A DNA stretch of 64,000 nucleotides from an uncultured Paracoccaceae bacterium (GTDB lineage Bacteria; Pseudomonadota; Alphaproteobacteria; Rhodobacterales; Rhodobacteraceae). The notes under the pieces were generated by a model, which was given only the letters and a program-made list of their open reading frames with translations, made no database searches and was not told the origin of the DNA. The position numbers and the translations under genes are program-made. Position 1 is the stretch's first letter, and each line of letters starts with the position of its first letter. Where the stretch lies: NCBI GenBank assembly GCA_913062865.1, contig CAJXWO010000004.1:1-64000 (forward strand). The letters run 5' to 3'. This document shows positions 46,531 to 56,795 of the stretch, one piece after another.

Positions 46531-48873
46531 ATGACCGTCAAGGAAATCTTCGAGACCATGGAATACGGCCCCGCCCCCGAAAGCGCTGCCGATGCCTTTG
46601 CCTGGCTTGTCGACCAGGGCGACCGGTTCGGCCATTTCATCGACGGCGCCTTTACCGAGCCCGGTGAGGGCTTCCTGTCTAAGAACCCCGCCAATGGCGA
46701 GACGCTGGCGACCCTGTCCCAGGCCACCCAGGCCGATGTGGAGGCCGCCGTTCAGGCCGCCCGCAAGGCGCAGCCGAAATGGGAAAAGCTTGGCGGGCAT
46801 GGCCGGGCGCGCCACCTATATGCCATCGCCCGTCTCTTGCAGAAGCACGCGCGGCTCTTCGCGGTGCTCGAAACGCTGGATAACGGCAAACCGATACGTG
46901 AAAGCCGTGATATCGACGTGCCCCTGGCCCAGCGGCATTTCTACTATCACGCGGGCATGGCCCAGCTGATGGCGGCCGAACTGCCCGGCCGCGCCGCGCT
47001 GGGGGTCTGCGGACAGATCATCCCCTGGAACTTTCCGCTTCTGATGCTGGCGTGGAAGATCGCGCCGGCCTTGGCCATGGGCAACACCGTGGTGCTGAAA
47101 CCGGCCGAGTACACCTCGCTCACAGCCCTCCTGTTCGCTGATATCTGCCGCCAGGCGGGCCTGCCCAAGGGGGTCGTCAACATCGTCACCGGCGACGGGG
47201 CGGTGGGCGAGATGATCGTAAGCGCTGACGTCGACAAGATCGCCTTTACCGGCTCGACCGAGGTGGGCCGCAAGATCCGCGCGGCCACCGCCGGGTCGGG
47301 CAAAGCGCTGACGCTGGAGCTGGGGGGCAAGAGCCCATACATCGTCTTCGAGGATGCCGACATCGACAGCGCGATCGAGGGGCTGGTGGATGCGATCTGG
47401 TTCAACCAGGGCCAGGTCTGCTGCGCGGGCTCGCGCCTGATCGTGCAGGAAGGCATCGCCGAGGATTTCCATGCCCGCCTGCGTACCCGGATGGACAAGC
47501 TGCGTCTGGGCAATCCGCTCGACAAGTGCATCGACGTCGGTGCCATCGTCGATCATACGCAGCTTGAGACGATCAAGCGAATGGTTGGCCAGAGCGACGG
47601 CGGCGAGGTCTATCACGCCCGGGTCGACATGCCGGTCGAGGGGTGTTTCTACCCGCCCACGCTGATCACCGGCCTGTCGCCCAGCGCCGCGCTGATGCAG
47701 GATGAAATCTTTGGTCCCGTCCTTGTCTCCACCACCTTCCGCACGCCGTCCGAGGCGGTGCAGCTGGCCAACAACACGCGCTACGGCCTTGCCGCGACGG
47801 TGTGGACCGAGAACGTGAACCTTGCCCTCGACGTGGCGCCCAAACTGGCGGCAGGTGTCGTTTGGGTGAACGGGACCAACATGTTCGATGCCGCCGCCGG
47901 GTTCGGCGGTGTGCGCGAAAGCGGGTTTGGCCGCGAAGGCGGTTGGGAGGGGCTGAGCGCCTACACCAAACCCGCGGGCAAAGCAAAGCCGCTGGACCCG
48001 GTCGCAGCCTTCAAGGGCGACAAGGCGCCCGTGGATCCGGTGGACCGCACCGCGAAGCTCTATATCGGGGGCAAGCAGGCCCGACCCGATGGCGGCTATT
48101 CCCGCGCGGTCTGGTCCAAGACGGGAGAGCTTTTGGGCCATGCTTCGCTGGCCAACCGCAAGGATGTGCGCAACGCGGTCGAGGCCGCCAAGGGTGCTGG
48201 CGGCTGGTCGCACACAACCGGCCACCTGCGCGCGCAGATCCTGTACTACATCGCCGAGAACCTCGCGGCGCGCAGCGATGAATTCGCCCATCGCCTGAAC
48301 CAGCTGACGGGCGGGCGTACAGGCGCGAAAGAGGTGGAGGCGAGTGTCAGCCGCCTGTTCACCTATGCCGCCTGGGCCGACAAGTTCGATGGCCAGGTGC
48401 ACAATGCGCCGATCCGGGGCGTGGCGCTGGCCATGCGCGAACCGGTGGGGGTGATCGGCGCGCTTTGCCCGGACGAGGCACCGCTTTTGGGCCTGATCTC
48501 GGTCATGGGTCCGGCCATTGCCATGGGCAACCGCGCTGTGCTTGTGGCGTCCGAGCCCTTCCCGCTCGCGGCCACGGATTTCGTGCAGGTACTGGAAACC
48601 TCGGACGTGCCCGGTGGGGTCGTGAATATCCTGACCGGACCCCATGCCGAGCTGGCGCCGACGCTGGCCCAGCACATGGATGTGGACGCGGTCTGGAGCT
48701 TCTCGTCCACCGACCTGGCGCAGGTCATCGAGACGGGCAGCACCGGCAACCTCAAACGGACCTGGGTCAACAACGGACAGGCGCGCGATTGGTACGGACC
48801 CGAGGGCGAAGGCCGCCTGTTTTTGGACGCCGCCACCGAGGTCAAGAACGTCTGGGTGCCCTACGGCGAATAA
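46531..48873 (+). CDS. Double-domain aldehyde dehydrogenase
   Basis: The 780-residue protein has two aldehyde dehydrogenase-like halves. The first (about 35-490) is complete: GVCGQIIPWNFPLLMLAWKIAPALAMGN, TGSTEVGRKI, the general-base glutamate in LELGGKSPYIV, and nucleophile Cys297 in NQGQVCCAGSRL. The second (about 505-780) keeps an ALDH N-terminal fold (VGVIGALCPDEAPLLGLISVMGPAIAMGNRAVLV) but stops short of, or lacks, the catalytic cysteine domain. Position after deoC suggests acetaldehyde oxidation in deoxyribose breakdown. The inactive half may be for oligomerisation. Confidence 0.9.
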   Translation: MTVKEIFETMEYGPAPESAADAFAWLVDQGDRFGHFIDGAFTEPGEGFLSKNPANGETLATLSQATQADVEAAVQAARKAQPKWEKLGGHGRARHLYAIARLLQKHARLFAVLETLDNGKPIRESRDIDVPLAQRHFYYHAGMAQLMAAELPGRAALGVCGQIIPWNFPLLMLAWKIAPALAMGNTVVLKPAEYTSLTALLFADICRQAGLPKGVVNIVTGDGAVGEMIVSADVDKIAFTGSTEVGRKIRAATAGSGKALTLELGGKSPYIVFEDADIDSAIEGLVDAIWFNQGQVCCAGSRLIVQEGIAEDFHARLRTRMDKLRLGNPLDKCIDVGAIVDHTQLETIKRMVGQSDGGEVYHARVDMPVEGCFYPPTLITGLSPSAALMQDEIFGPVLVSTTFRTPSEAVQLANNTRYGLAATVWTENVNLALDVAPKLAAGVVWVNGTNMFDAAAGFGGVRESGFGREGGWEGLSAYTKPAGKAKPLDPVAAFKGDKAPVDPVDRTAKLYIGGKQARPDGGYSRAVWSKTGELLGHASLANRKDVRNAVEAAKGAGGWSHTTGHLRAQILYYIAENLAARSDEFAHRLNQLTGGRTGAKEVEASVSRLFTYAAWADKFDGQVHNAPIRGVALAMREPVGVIGALCPDEAPLLGLISVMGPAIAMGNRAVLVASEPFPLAATDFVQVLETSDVPGGVVNILTGPHAELAPTLAQHMDVDAVWSFSSTDLAQVIETGSTGNLKRTWVNNGQARDWYGPEGEGRLFLDAATEVKNVWVPYGE

Positions 48874-48967
48874 AAATCTCAGGTTGCAGTGAAACTCATC
48901 GCGCATGCTCTGCGTGACTGTGGCGAGGCAGGACAGACAGTCCCGCCAAACCAAAGGAGTATGTACG

Positions 48968-49819
48968 ATGAAGACCGCACTTTGCGCTACCGCTCTGACC
49001 CTTGCGGCAACCGGGGCCTTTGCCGCCGGGCACGGGACACCGACGATGGGCTATGCCCTGGCCAATGACGGCAACACCCTTGTGGTGATGGCCGATATCT
49101 CGGCACCGGGCGAAGTGGCCACCTACGATCTGTCCACCCAGCTTGATGCCATCGCCTATCGTCCGGTGACCGGCGATCTGCTGGGCTATACCAACGGTAC
49201 GATCGTCACCATCGACCCGACCTCGGGCGAGGTCACGGATCTGGGCGCCAGCTTCATGGACGATGCCATGGTGGCCGACGGTGCTGCTGTCGGGTTCGAC
49301 TTCAACAACGCCATCGACGCCGTGCGTGTCGTGTCCTCGGCCGCTGACAACCTGGTCTATTTCCCCGAAGGCTTTGGTGACAACGACGAACGCGCAGGTT
49401 CGGTCCGTCGCTTCACCGCCCTGGCCTATGCCGAGGGCGATGCGAATGCCGGTGCCACGCCGATGATCTTTGCCAATGCCTATACCAACGCGCTGAACGG
49501 CATGACCGCCGACGAGACCTTCCAGTATGCGCTGGATGCGGGCCCAGATGCGCTGGTCAGCCTTGCCAACAATGCCGACACGCTCGAGACCATCGGCGCC
49601 GTCACGGTCGATGGCGAAGCGGTTGACCTGTCGATGATGGGCGGCTTCGACATTCTGTCGCCCGAGATGGGCCAGAACATGGGCTACGCCATCCTGCATA
49701 TCGAAGGCGCCGAAACAGCGGGCCTGTATCAGATCGACCTTGAGAGCGGTGCAGCGACCCTGCAGGCCGATCTCGGCATGGGCGGCTTCGGCGGGTTCGC
49801 CGTGTCCCGCGGAATGTAA
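48968..49819 (+). CDS. Secreted DUF4394 domain protein
   Basis: The 283-residue protein has a signal peptide (MKTALCATALTLAATGAFA, 19 residues) and a repeat-rich beta fold of the DUF4394 type: STQLDAIAYRPVTGDLLGYTNGTIVTIDPTSGEVTDLG, VGFDFNNAIDAVRVVSS, and GLYQIDLESGAATLQADLG. It is very acidic and probably a periplasmic beta-propeller. No partner is apparent. AGGAG lies 8 bases before ATG 48968. A strong terminator follows, so it is probably monocistronic. Confidence 0.85.
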   Translation: MKTALCATALTLAATGAFAAGHGTPTMGYALANDGNTLVVMADISAPGEVATYDLSTQLDAIAYRPVTGDLLGYTNGTIVTIDPTSGEVTDLGASFMDDAMVADGAAVGFDFNNAIDAVRVVSSAADNLVYFPEGFGDNDERAGSVRRFTALAYAEGDANAGATPMIFANAYTNALNGMTADETFQYALDAGPDALVSLANNADTLETIGAVTVDGEAVDLSMMGGFDILSPEMGQNMGYAILHIEGAETAGLYQIDLESGAATLQADLGMGGFGGFAVSRGM

Positions 49820-49865
49820 ACCATAGCGAGTTCCAGCAGGCGGATGCATCCCCCCACCTGCCGGA

Positions 49866-49897
49866 GGCCCGGACCGTGCGCGCGGTCCGGGCCTTTT
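49866..49897 (+). terminator. Strong intrinsic terminator after the DUF4394 gene
   Basis: GGCCCGGACCG (49866-49876) pairs with CGGTCCGGGCC (49883-49893) in a perfect 11-bp stem with a 6-base loop, followed by TTTT. Confidence 0.88.
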
Positions 49898-49957
49898 GTG
49901 TCCACGCTTGTCCCGTGCGGACAGTCTGACTAGCGTTTCAGAAAAGCGAGGAGCGCA

Positions 49958-50866
49958 ATGACCGACCAGACCACCCACGATGCCGAGGGTGACCCACGCA
50001 ATGCCGACCTGAAATTCTGGCTGAACGGGCAGATCGTCGGGCGCGACCAGGCGGTCGTCAGCATCTATGACAGCGGCTTCATGCTGGGAGATGGCGTGTG
50101 GGAGGGGCTGCGCCTCTACCATGGCAGATGGGCCTTTCTGGACGACCACCTCGACCGCCTGTTCGAAGCGGCCCGCGCGATCGACCTGGACATCGGTATG
50201 GACCGGGCGGGGGTCCTGGCCGCGCTAGAGGCCTTGCGCGCCGCCAACGGGATGGAGACCGATGCCCATGCCCGGCTGATGGTGACCCGCGGGGTCAAGG
50301 TGCGACCTTTCCAGCATCCGTCGCTCAGCCGGTCGGGCCCGACCGTGGCGATCATCATAGAGCATTCGAAACCGCGCCTGGGCCGCCCCATCCGGCTGGC
50401 CACGGTCCCGCACCAGCGCGGGCTTCCGATGACACAGGATCCGAAGCTGAACAGCCATTCGAAACTCAACTGCATCCTCGCCTGCATTGCCGCGGAAAAG
50501 GCGGGCGCGGACGAGGCCCTGATGCTCGATGTGCATGGCTTTGTGAACACCACGAATGCCTGCAACTTCTTCATCGTGCGCAAGGGCGCGGTTTGGACCA
50601 GCACGGGCGACTATTGCATGAACGGGATCACCCGTCAGAAGGTGATCGACCTGTGCCGATCGGACGGCATTCCGGTGTTCGAGCGGAACTATTCGCTGGT
50701 CGACACATATGGCGCGGACGAGGCGTTCCTGACCGGCACCTTCGGCGCGCAGACACCGGTGGGCGAGATCGACGGGCGGGTGATCGGGAGCGGCGAGCTA
50801 GGCCCGGTCACGGAACGCATCCGCGCGCTTTACGCCGACCTCATCCGCAAGGAGGTAGGCGCGTGA
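49958..50866 (+). CDS. Class IV PLP aminotransferase (branched-chain/D-amino-acid type)
   Basis: The 302-residue fold-type IV enzyme has GFMLGDGVWEGLRLYHGRWAFLDDHLDRLFEAARAI (the conserved region before the phosphate arginine), the PLP lysine in NSHSKLNCILACIAAEKAGADEALMLD at about residue 168, and GFVNTTNACNFFIV. It resembles IlvE or aminodeoxychorismate lyase relatives; the length fits IlvE. It overlaps by 4 bp a sulfotransferase-like gene. The two domains occur fused in plant branched-chain aminotransferase-like proteins, to my recollection, so they probably act together. Confidence 0.87.
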   Translation: MTDQTTHDAEGDPRNADLKFWLNGQIVGRDQAVVSIYDSGFMLGDGVWEGLRLYHGRWAFLDDHLDRLFEAARAIDLDIGMDRAGVLAALEALRAANGMETDAHARLMVTRGVKVRPFQHPSLSRSGPTVAIIIEHSKPRLGRPIRLATVPHQRGLPMTQDPKLNSHSKLNCILACIAAEKAGADEALMLDVHGFVNTTNACNFFIVRKGAVWTSTGDYCMNGITRQKVIDLCRSDGIPVFERNYSLVDTYGADEAFLTGTFGAQTPVGEIDGRVIGSGELGPVTERIRALYADLIRKEVGA

Positions 50867-51579
50867 AGATTGCCTGCTGGTCGGGCCCGCGCAACCTGTC
50901 GACGGCGATGATGTATGCCTTCGGCAACCGGGCCGATTGCGCGGCGGTGGATGAGCCCTTCTACGCCGCCTATCTGGCACGCACCGGCCTGCCCCACCCG
51001 ATGCGCGACGCGGTGCTGGCAAGCCAAAGCCAGGACCCGGCCCAAGTGATCGCCGACCTGACCGGGCCGGTGCCGGGCGGGCTTCCCCATGTCTATCACA
51101 AGCACATGGCGCAACACATGATCACCGGGATCCCGCGCGACTGGATGGGCGGAATGGCGCATCTGATCCTGTTGCGCCACCCGGCACGCGTGGTGGCGAG
51201 TTTCGCAAAAGGCTACGCGCATACGACGCTCGACGATGTGGGCTTTGTTCAACTGGCGGGCATCTACGATGACCTGTTGGCGCAGGGGCTGGAGCCGGTA
51301 GTCGTGGACAGCGCAGATATTCGCCGCGCGCCCGAGCGCATGCTGCGGCTGATCTGCGACCGGATCGGGCTGAGCTGGGACCCCGCCATGCTGTCCTGGC
51401 CCGCCGGGCCGAAACCCTTTGACGGCGTCTGGGCCGCGCATTGGTACGGCGCGGTCCATGGCTCCACCTGGTTCGCGGGGCCCGAGGGGGCGTTGCCCAA
51501 CCTCTCAGGCGATCTGGCAGGATTGGTGGAAGCGGCGATGCCATTCTATGACCGGTTGGCCGCGGTTCGGATCGGTTAA
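50863..51579 (+). CDS. Sulfotransferase-like P-loop protein, partner of the class IV aminotransferase
   Basis: The 238-residue protein starts with GTG in a GTGA overlap with the aminotransferase. The N-terminal loop IACWSGPRNLSTAMMYAFGNRADCAAVDEPFY resembles the PAPS 5'-phosphosulfate-binding loop of sulfotransferases. LILLRHPARVVASFAKGY corresponds to the 3'-phosphate-binding region. The substrate is unknown. The acceptor could be derived from the aminotransferase product. The annotation is limited to family level. Confidence 0.8.
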   Translation: MKIACWSGPRNLSTAMMYAFGNRADCAAVDEPFYAAYLARTGLPHPMRDAVLASQSQDPAQVIADLTGPVPGGLPHVYHKHMAQHMITGIPRDWMGGMAHLILLRHPARVVASFAKGYAHTTLDDVGFVQLAGIYDDLLAQGLEPVVVDSADIRRAPERMLRLICDRIGLSWDPAMLSWPAGPKPFDGVWAAHWYGAVHGSTWFAGPEGALPNLSGDLAGLVEAAMPFYDRLAAVRIG

Positions 51580-51592
51580 GCCCCGCGACCCC

Positions 51593-51614
51593 GCCCCGGC
51601 CAACGCGCCGGGGC
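51593..51614 (+). terminator. Hairpin after the sulfotransferase-like gene
   Basis: GCCCCGGC (51593-51600) and GCCGGGGC (51607-51614) form an 8-bp stem with loop CAACGC, the same stem as the terminator at 41995-42016. Only CTCTGG follows, so it is a weak terminator; it also faces the convergent argG. Confidence 0.55.
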
Positions 51615-51668
51615 CTCTGGTCGAACACTGTGCAGGAGGTCCCGGGTCAAGCCCGGGACGGGGGCCAC

Positions 51669-52892
<1,224 letters not shown>

Positions 52893-53027
52893 GGCGGTTT
52901 CCCTTTCAGAATGACGGATCGCGCGATAGCGGGTTTTCGGCCCGACCGCAAGCTGGCGGCGGGCCGTGCTTGACCGGGCGGGCGCGCATCCCTACCCCTT
53001 TGGCATGTGCAGGCAGGAGAGCGCGCG

Positions 53028-53795
53028 ATGAAAGGCTGGCAGATTTTCGAACATTCGGTGCGGCTTGTCTTTCGCAACATCGACGCGGCGCTGCAGATCT
53101 CGGCGGTGCTTTACGCGATCTACGCCGTGGCACAAATCTACCTGATGCGCGCCCAGGCCCGGATCGACGCGCAGCTTCAATCGCTCGAGGATGGCAGCTT
53201 TGATCCCAATGCCGCGCTCGGCGCCGGTGCCGGGCTTGTCTATTTCCTGGCCAGTGTCGGCACGCTTGTGCTGGGTCTGTGGATCGCGGTCAGCTGGCAC
53301 CGCTATGTCCTGCGCGAAGAACGGCCTGCGGGCTGGGTGCCGGATTGGCACGGCGGGGCCCTATTGTCCTATCTGGGCCGGTCGATCATGGTGGGCATTC
53401 TGGCGATGTTCGCGGCCCTCGCGGCCATGGGGATCATGGCCATGCTGCTGCCCGGCATCCTGAGCCTCTTGGCGGTGTTTTCGGGCGTGGCCGCGGCGGC
53501 CTACGTCTTTTTCCGTCTCTGCCCGATGCTGCCCGCCGCTGCGCTGGGCGAGCGGATGACGCTCAGGGACGCCTGGACCGCGACACAAGGGGCTGGCGAG
53601 GCGATCTTCGTTCTGGTGCTTCTGACCGTCGCGGCTTCGGCGATCCTGCAGGTGCCGACCCTGGTCGGCGGAGGCGGCGGCGGGATCATCACCATCCTCT
53701 ACACGCTGGCCGTGGGCTGGGTGATGATGCTGGTGGGATCGAGCGTGCTGACCACCTTTTATGGACATTACATCGAAGGCCGCCCACTGGGTTGA
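53028..53795 (+). CDS. Predicted inner-membrane protein, unknown function
   Basis: The 255-residue protein has about six hydrophobic segments (roughly 20-45, 70-95, 120-150, 150-170, 190-215, 220-245) and a glycine run VGGGGGGIITI near the last. The N-terminus FEHSVRLVFRNIDAALQISAVLYAIYAV resembles uncharacterised Rhodobacteraceae membrane proteins of the DUF975-like type, but I do not assign a family. GGAG lies 10 bases before the ATG. It precedes ilvA by 39 bases on the same strand. Confidence 0.75.
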   Translation: MKGWQIFEHSVRLVFRNIDAALQISAVLYAIYAVAQIYLMRAQARIDAQLQSLEDGSFDPNAALGAGAGLVYFLASVGTLVLGLWIAVSWHRYVLREERPAGWVPDWHGGALLSYLGRSIMVGILAMFAALAAMGIMAMLLPGILSLLAVFSGVAAAAYVFFRLCPMLPAAALGERMTLRDAWTATQGAGEAIFVLVLLTVAASAILQVPTLVGGGGGGIITILYTLAVGWVMMLVGSSVLTTFYGHYIEGRPLG

Positions 53796-53834
53796 GGCCT
53801 TGCCTAACGGCAGCGGCTGGGCCACAGACAGACA

Positions 53835-55073
53835 ATGACCGATTTTGCCGATACCGCCCGTGCCGCAACCATGGCGATGCGCCAGGTGTTCCCCGCAACG
53901 CCCTGCCAGGTGAACGCGCATCTGAGCGAGCGCTATGGTGCCGAGATCCACCTAAAGCGCGAGGATCTGAGCCCGGTGCGCAGCTACAAACTGCGTGGGG
54001 CGTTCAACGCGATGCGGCTGGCGCTGCGGGAAAACCCCGATCACGCGCTGTTCGTCTGCGCGAGCGCCGGCAACCATGCCCAGGGCGTGGCCTTCATGTG
54101 CCGCCATTTCGGGGTGCGCGGCGCGATCTTCATGCCGGTGACGACACCGCAACAGAAAATCCAGAAGACCCGCATGTTCGGCGGCGACGCGGTCGAGATC
54201 CGGCTGACGGGCGACTATTTCGACGACACGCTGGCCGCCGCACAGCAATACTGTGCCGATGAGGGCGGGCAGTTCCTGTCGCCCTTCGACAACGAGAACG
54301 TGATCGGCGGCCAGGCGTCGGTCGCCGTCGAGATCGAGGAACAGCTGGGCGGCGCGCCCGACCTGATCGTGCTGCCCGTGGGTGGCGGCGGGCTGTCGGC
54401 GGGCGTGGTCAGCTATTTCGGCGACATGACCCGCTACAAGTTCGTGGAACCCCTGGGCGGGGCCAGTCTTCAGGCGGCGCTGCGGGCGGGCCACCCTGTG
54501 ACCCTGCCCAAGGTCGACAATTTCGTGGACGGCGCCGCCGTGGCCCGGATCGGCGAAAAGACCTTTGCCCGGCTCAAGGATCAGGACCTGGCCGATGTTC
54601 TGGTCGCGCCCGAGGACAGGCTGTGCACCACGATCCTCGAGATGCTGAATGTCGAGGGCATCGTTCTGGAACCGGCCGGGGCGCTGACGGTCGATGCGCT
54701 CCATGACATTGCGCACAGTATCCAGGGCAAGCGCGTGGTCTGCGTCACCTCGGGCGGCAATTTCGATTTCGAACGCCTGCCCGAGGTCAAGGAACGCGCC
54801 CAGCGCTTTTCCGGTGTGAAGAAGTATTTCGTACTGCGCCTGCCCCAGCGTCCCGGCGCGCTCAAGGAGTTCCTGAGTATCCTCGGCCCCGAGGATGACA
54901 TTGCCCGTTTCGAGTATCTCAAGAAATCGGCGCGCAATTTCGGGTCGGTCCTGATCGGGATCGAGACCGTCCATGCCGAGAATTTCGCGGGCCTCTTTGC
55001 GCGTCTCGATGCGGCCGGGTTCACCTATACCGATATCACGAACGACCAGACCCTGGCCGAGTTCCTGATCTGA
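53835..55073 (+). CDS. ilvA: Threonine ammonia-lyase (threonine dehydratase)
   Basis: The enzyme converts threonine to 2-oxobutanoate for isoleucine synthesis. The PLP lysine is in PVRSYKLRGAFNAM at about residue 57, the glycine-rich phosphate loop in LPVGGGGLSAGV, and an asparagine loop in CASAGNHAQGVAF. A C-terminal ACT-like regulatory domain (FVLRLPQRPGALKEFLSILG and after) is present at about 335-412, indicating the allosteric biosynthetic form with one ACT-like copy. Confidence 0.95.
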   Translation: MTDFADTARAATMAMRQVFPATPCQVNAHLSERYGAEIHLKREDLSPVRSYKLRGAFNAMRLALRENPDHALFVCASAGNHAQGVAFMCRHFGVRGAIFMPVTTPQQKIQKTRMFGGDAVEIRLTGDYFDDTLAAAQQYCADEGGQFLSPFDNENVIGGQASVAVEIEEQLGGAPDLIVLPVGGGGLSAGVVSYFGDMTRYKFVEPLGGASLQAALRAGHPVTLPKVDNFVDGAAVARIGEKTFARLKDQDLADVLVAPEDRLCTTILEMLNVEGIVLEPAGALTVDALHDIAHSIQGKRVVCVTSGGNFDFERLPEVKERAQRFSGVKKYFVLRLPQRPGALKEFLSILGPEDDIARFEYLKKSARNFGSVLIGIETVHAENFAGLFARLDAAGFTYTDITNDQTLAEFLI

Positions 55074-55076
55074 GCT

Positions 55077-55406
55077 TTAACCGGGCGGTCCCTGGTCCTG
55101 CAACAGCAGGGCACGGGCGGTGTCGAAGGCCTCGACGAGGGGGCCAGGATCGACCGGCTGGCCCGCGCGCGCAGCCACTTCGCCCTCGGCACAGAGGCGG
55201 GCAAAGGCGGTAAAGCCCAGATTGAGCGCGCTGCCCTTCAGGAAATGCAGACCTTCGGCAAGTGCTGCAGGATCGGACGCATCGAGCCTGCCCAGCGCTT
55301 CAGCCGCCTCGTCCAGGAACACGTCGGCGATATCGGCGAAGTCATCCTCGCCCACAGCGGATTTGAGGTCGGCAAGCTGTGCCCAGTCGACGATCGGTTC
55401 GGTCAT
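55077..55406 (-). CDS. Histidine phosphotransfer (Hpt) domain protein
   Basis: The 109-residue helical protein carries the Hpt phosphorylation motif HFLKGSALNLGFTAFARLC at about residues 59-77, with the phospho-accepting histidine. Met at 55406 (MTEPIVDWAQLADL) is preferred over the frame to 55499. It is divergent from the receiver-phosphatase gene, so it may donate phosphate to that receiver. No histidine kinase is adjacent. Confidence 0.87.
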   Translation of the reverse strand: MTEPIVDWAQLADLKSAVGEDDFADIADVFLDEAAEALGRLDASDPAALAEGLHFLKGSALNLGFTAFARLCAEGEVAARAGQPVDPGPLVEAFDTARALLLQDQGPPG

Positions 55407-55535
55407 GGGGCAAGCTTCGCTGAACTCGGTAAACAGGCCCTTAGCCGCGCCGGTGAATTCCCAAAAATGCGAGGTTTTACCCAAGATTAAGACCCGCACA
55501 GCTAAGGAAGCCGCAAAGACCTATCGGAGCAGTAC

Positions 55536-56795
55536 ATGGCGCAGCCCCAGCCCAGCCCGCCGCGCCGCCCGGCGACAGAGGCGGCGGCACATGCGCTTGT
55601 TATCGATGACAGCCTCGGCCAGCGCCGGATCGTGTCGGCGCTGTTGCGCAAATGGGGCTACCGCGTGTCCGAGGCCGCATCGGGGCAAGAGGCGCTGGTC
55701 CTGGCGCAGGACGATCCGCCCGACGTGGTCGTCAGCGACTGGATGATGCCCGGCATGGACGGGCTTGCCCTGTGCCGCGCCTTCCGGGGGTTGGAACGCA
55801 AAAGGTACGGGTATTTCATCCTGCTCACCTCGAAATCCGAAAAGGGCGAGATCGCCCAGGGGCTCGATGCCGGTGCGGACGACTTCCTCACCAAACCGGT
55901 CAGCGCGCCCGAGTTGCGCGCACGCCTGACCGCGGGCGAGCGCATCTTGCGCATGGAACGCGAACTGACCGAGAAGAACACCGCGCTCGGCGATGCGCTC
56001 GATCGGTTGCAGGCGGTCAATGATGCGATCGAACAAGATCTGCGGCAGGCCAAGTCGATTCAGACCGCGCTCGTTCCCGAGACCCAGCGCGATTTCGGTC
56101 GCGCAAGGATCGGCCTCCTGCTCAAGCCTTGCGGGCATGTGGGCGGCGACCTCGTGGGCATGTTCTCGCCCGGTCACGGGCATATCGGGGTCTACTGTAT
56201 CGACGTATCGGGCCATGGCATCACGTCGGCCATGATGACCGCCCGGGTCGCGGGCTATTTGAGCGCGGCGCATCCCGAGCACAACTTGGCCATGGAATTG
56301 CGGGTGGGGCGCTATTACGCGCTCCTGCCGCCCGAACGGGTGGCGGGGCTTCTGAACGATCGGCTGAGCGTGGATGCCGGTGTCGAAGAGTATTTCACCA
56401 TGATCTATGCGGTTCTGGATCAGAACACCGGGCTTTTGCGCTTTGTCCAGGCTGGTCACCCGCCACCGCTCGTGATCCGGGCCGATGGACGTTGCGTCTT
56501 CATCGGTGATGGCGGTCTGCCCATCGGCCTCATTCCCGGCGTCACCTACGAGACGTTCGAGTGCCAGCTGACCATGGGCGACCGTGTGCTGTTCTATTCG
56601 GACGGTATCACCGAATGCCCGACCGAAACCGGCATGCTGGAGCAGGACGGGCTGCTGCGGCTGGTTCAGTCCCTTGGTCCCGGCGGCGGGACGGAATGGC
56701 TTGATGATCTCTATTGGCGCCTCGCCCAGCACCTGCCCGACGGGGTCACCCTGCCGGACGATGTTTCGGCGGCGCTGCTCGAATACACCGGCTAG
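55536..56795 (+). CDS. Response regulator with PP2C (SpoIIE-type) phosphatase output
   Basis: The 419-residue protein has a receiver domain (about 20-140; phospho-aspartate in VVVSDWMMPGMDGLAL, conserved lysine in DDFLTKPVSAPELRARL). A coiled coil follows at about 140-180, then a SpoIIE/RsbU-type phosphatase at about 190-419 (GGDLVGMFSPGHGHIGVYCIDVSGHGITSAMMTA; FVQAGHPPPLVIRADG; LFYSDGITECP). Such proteins control partner-switching cascades by dephosphorylating an anti-sigma-factor antagonist. The divergent Hpt protein is a likely upstream partner. No anti-sigma pair is present in the window. Confidence 0.92.
   Translation: MAQPQPSPPRRPATEAAAHALVIDDSLGQRRIVSALLRKWGYRVSEAASGQEALVLAQDDPPDVVVSDWMMPGMDGLALCRAFRGLERKRYGYFILLTSKSEKGEIAQGLDAGADDFLTKPVSAPELRARLTAGERILRMERELTEKNTALGDALDRLQAVNDAIEQDLRQAKSIQTALVPETQRDFGRARIGLLLKPCGHVGGDLVGMFSPGHGHIGVYCIDVSGHGITSAMMTARVAGYLSAAHPEHNLAMELRVGRYYALLPPERVAGLLNDRLSVDAGVEEYFTMIYAVLDQNTGLLRFVQAGHPPPLVIRADGRCVFIGDGGLPIGLIPGVTYETFECQLTMGDRVLFYSDGITECPTETGMLEQDGLLRLVQSLGPGGGTEWLDDLYWRLAQHLPDGVTLPDDVSAALLEYTG

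Noticed and set aside
46816-48954. 712-codon open frame on the minus strand opposite the aldehyde dehydrogenase
   Set aside because: It is antisense to a gene with clear catalytic motifs, has no ribosome site or recognisable domain, and shows shadow-type composition.
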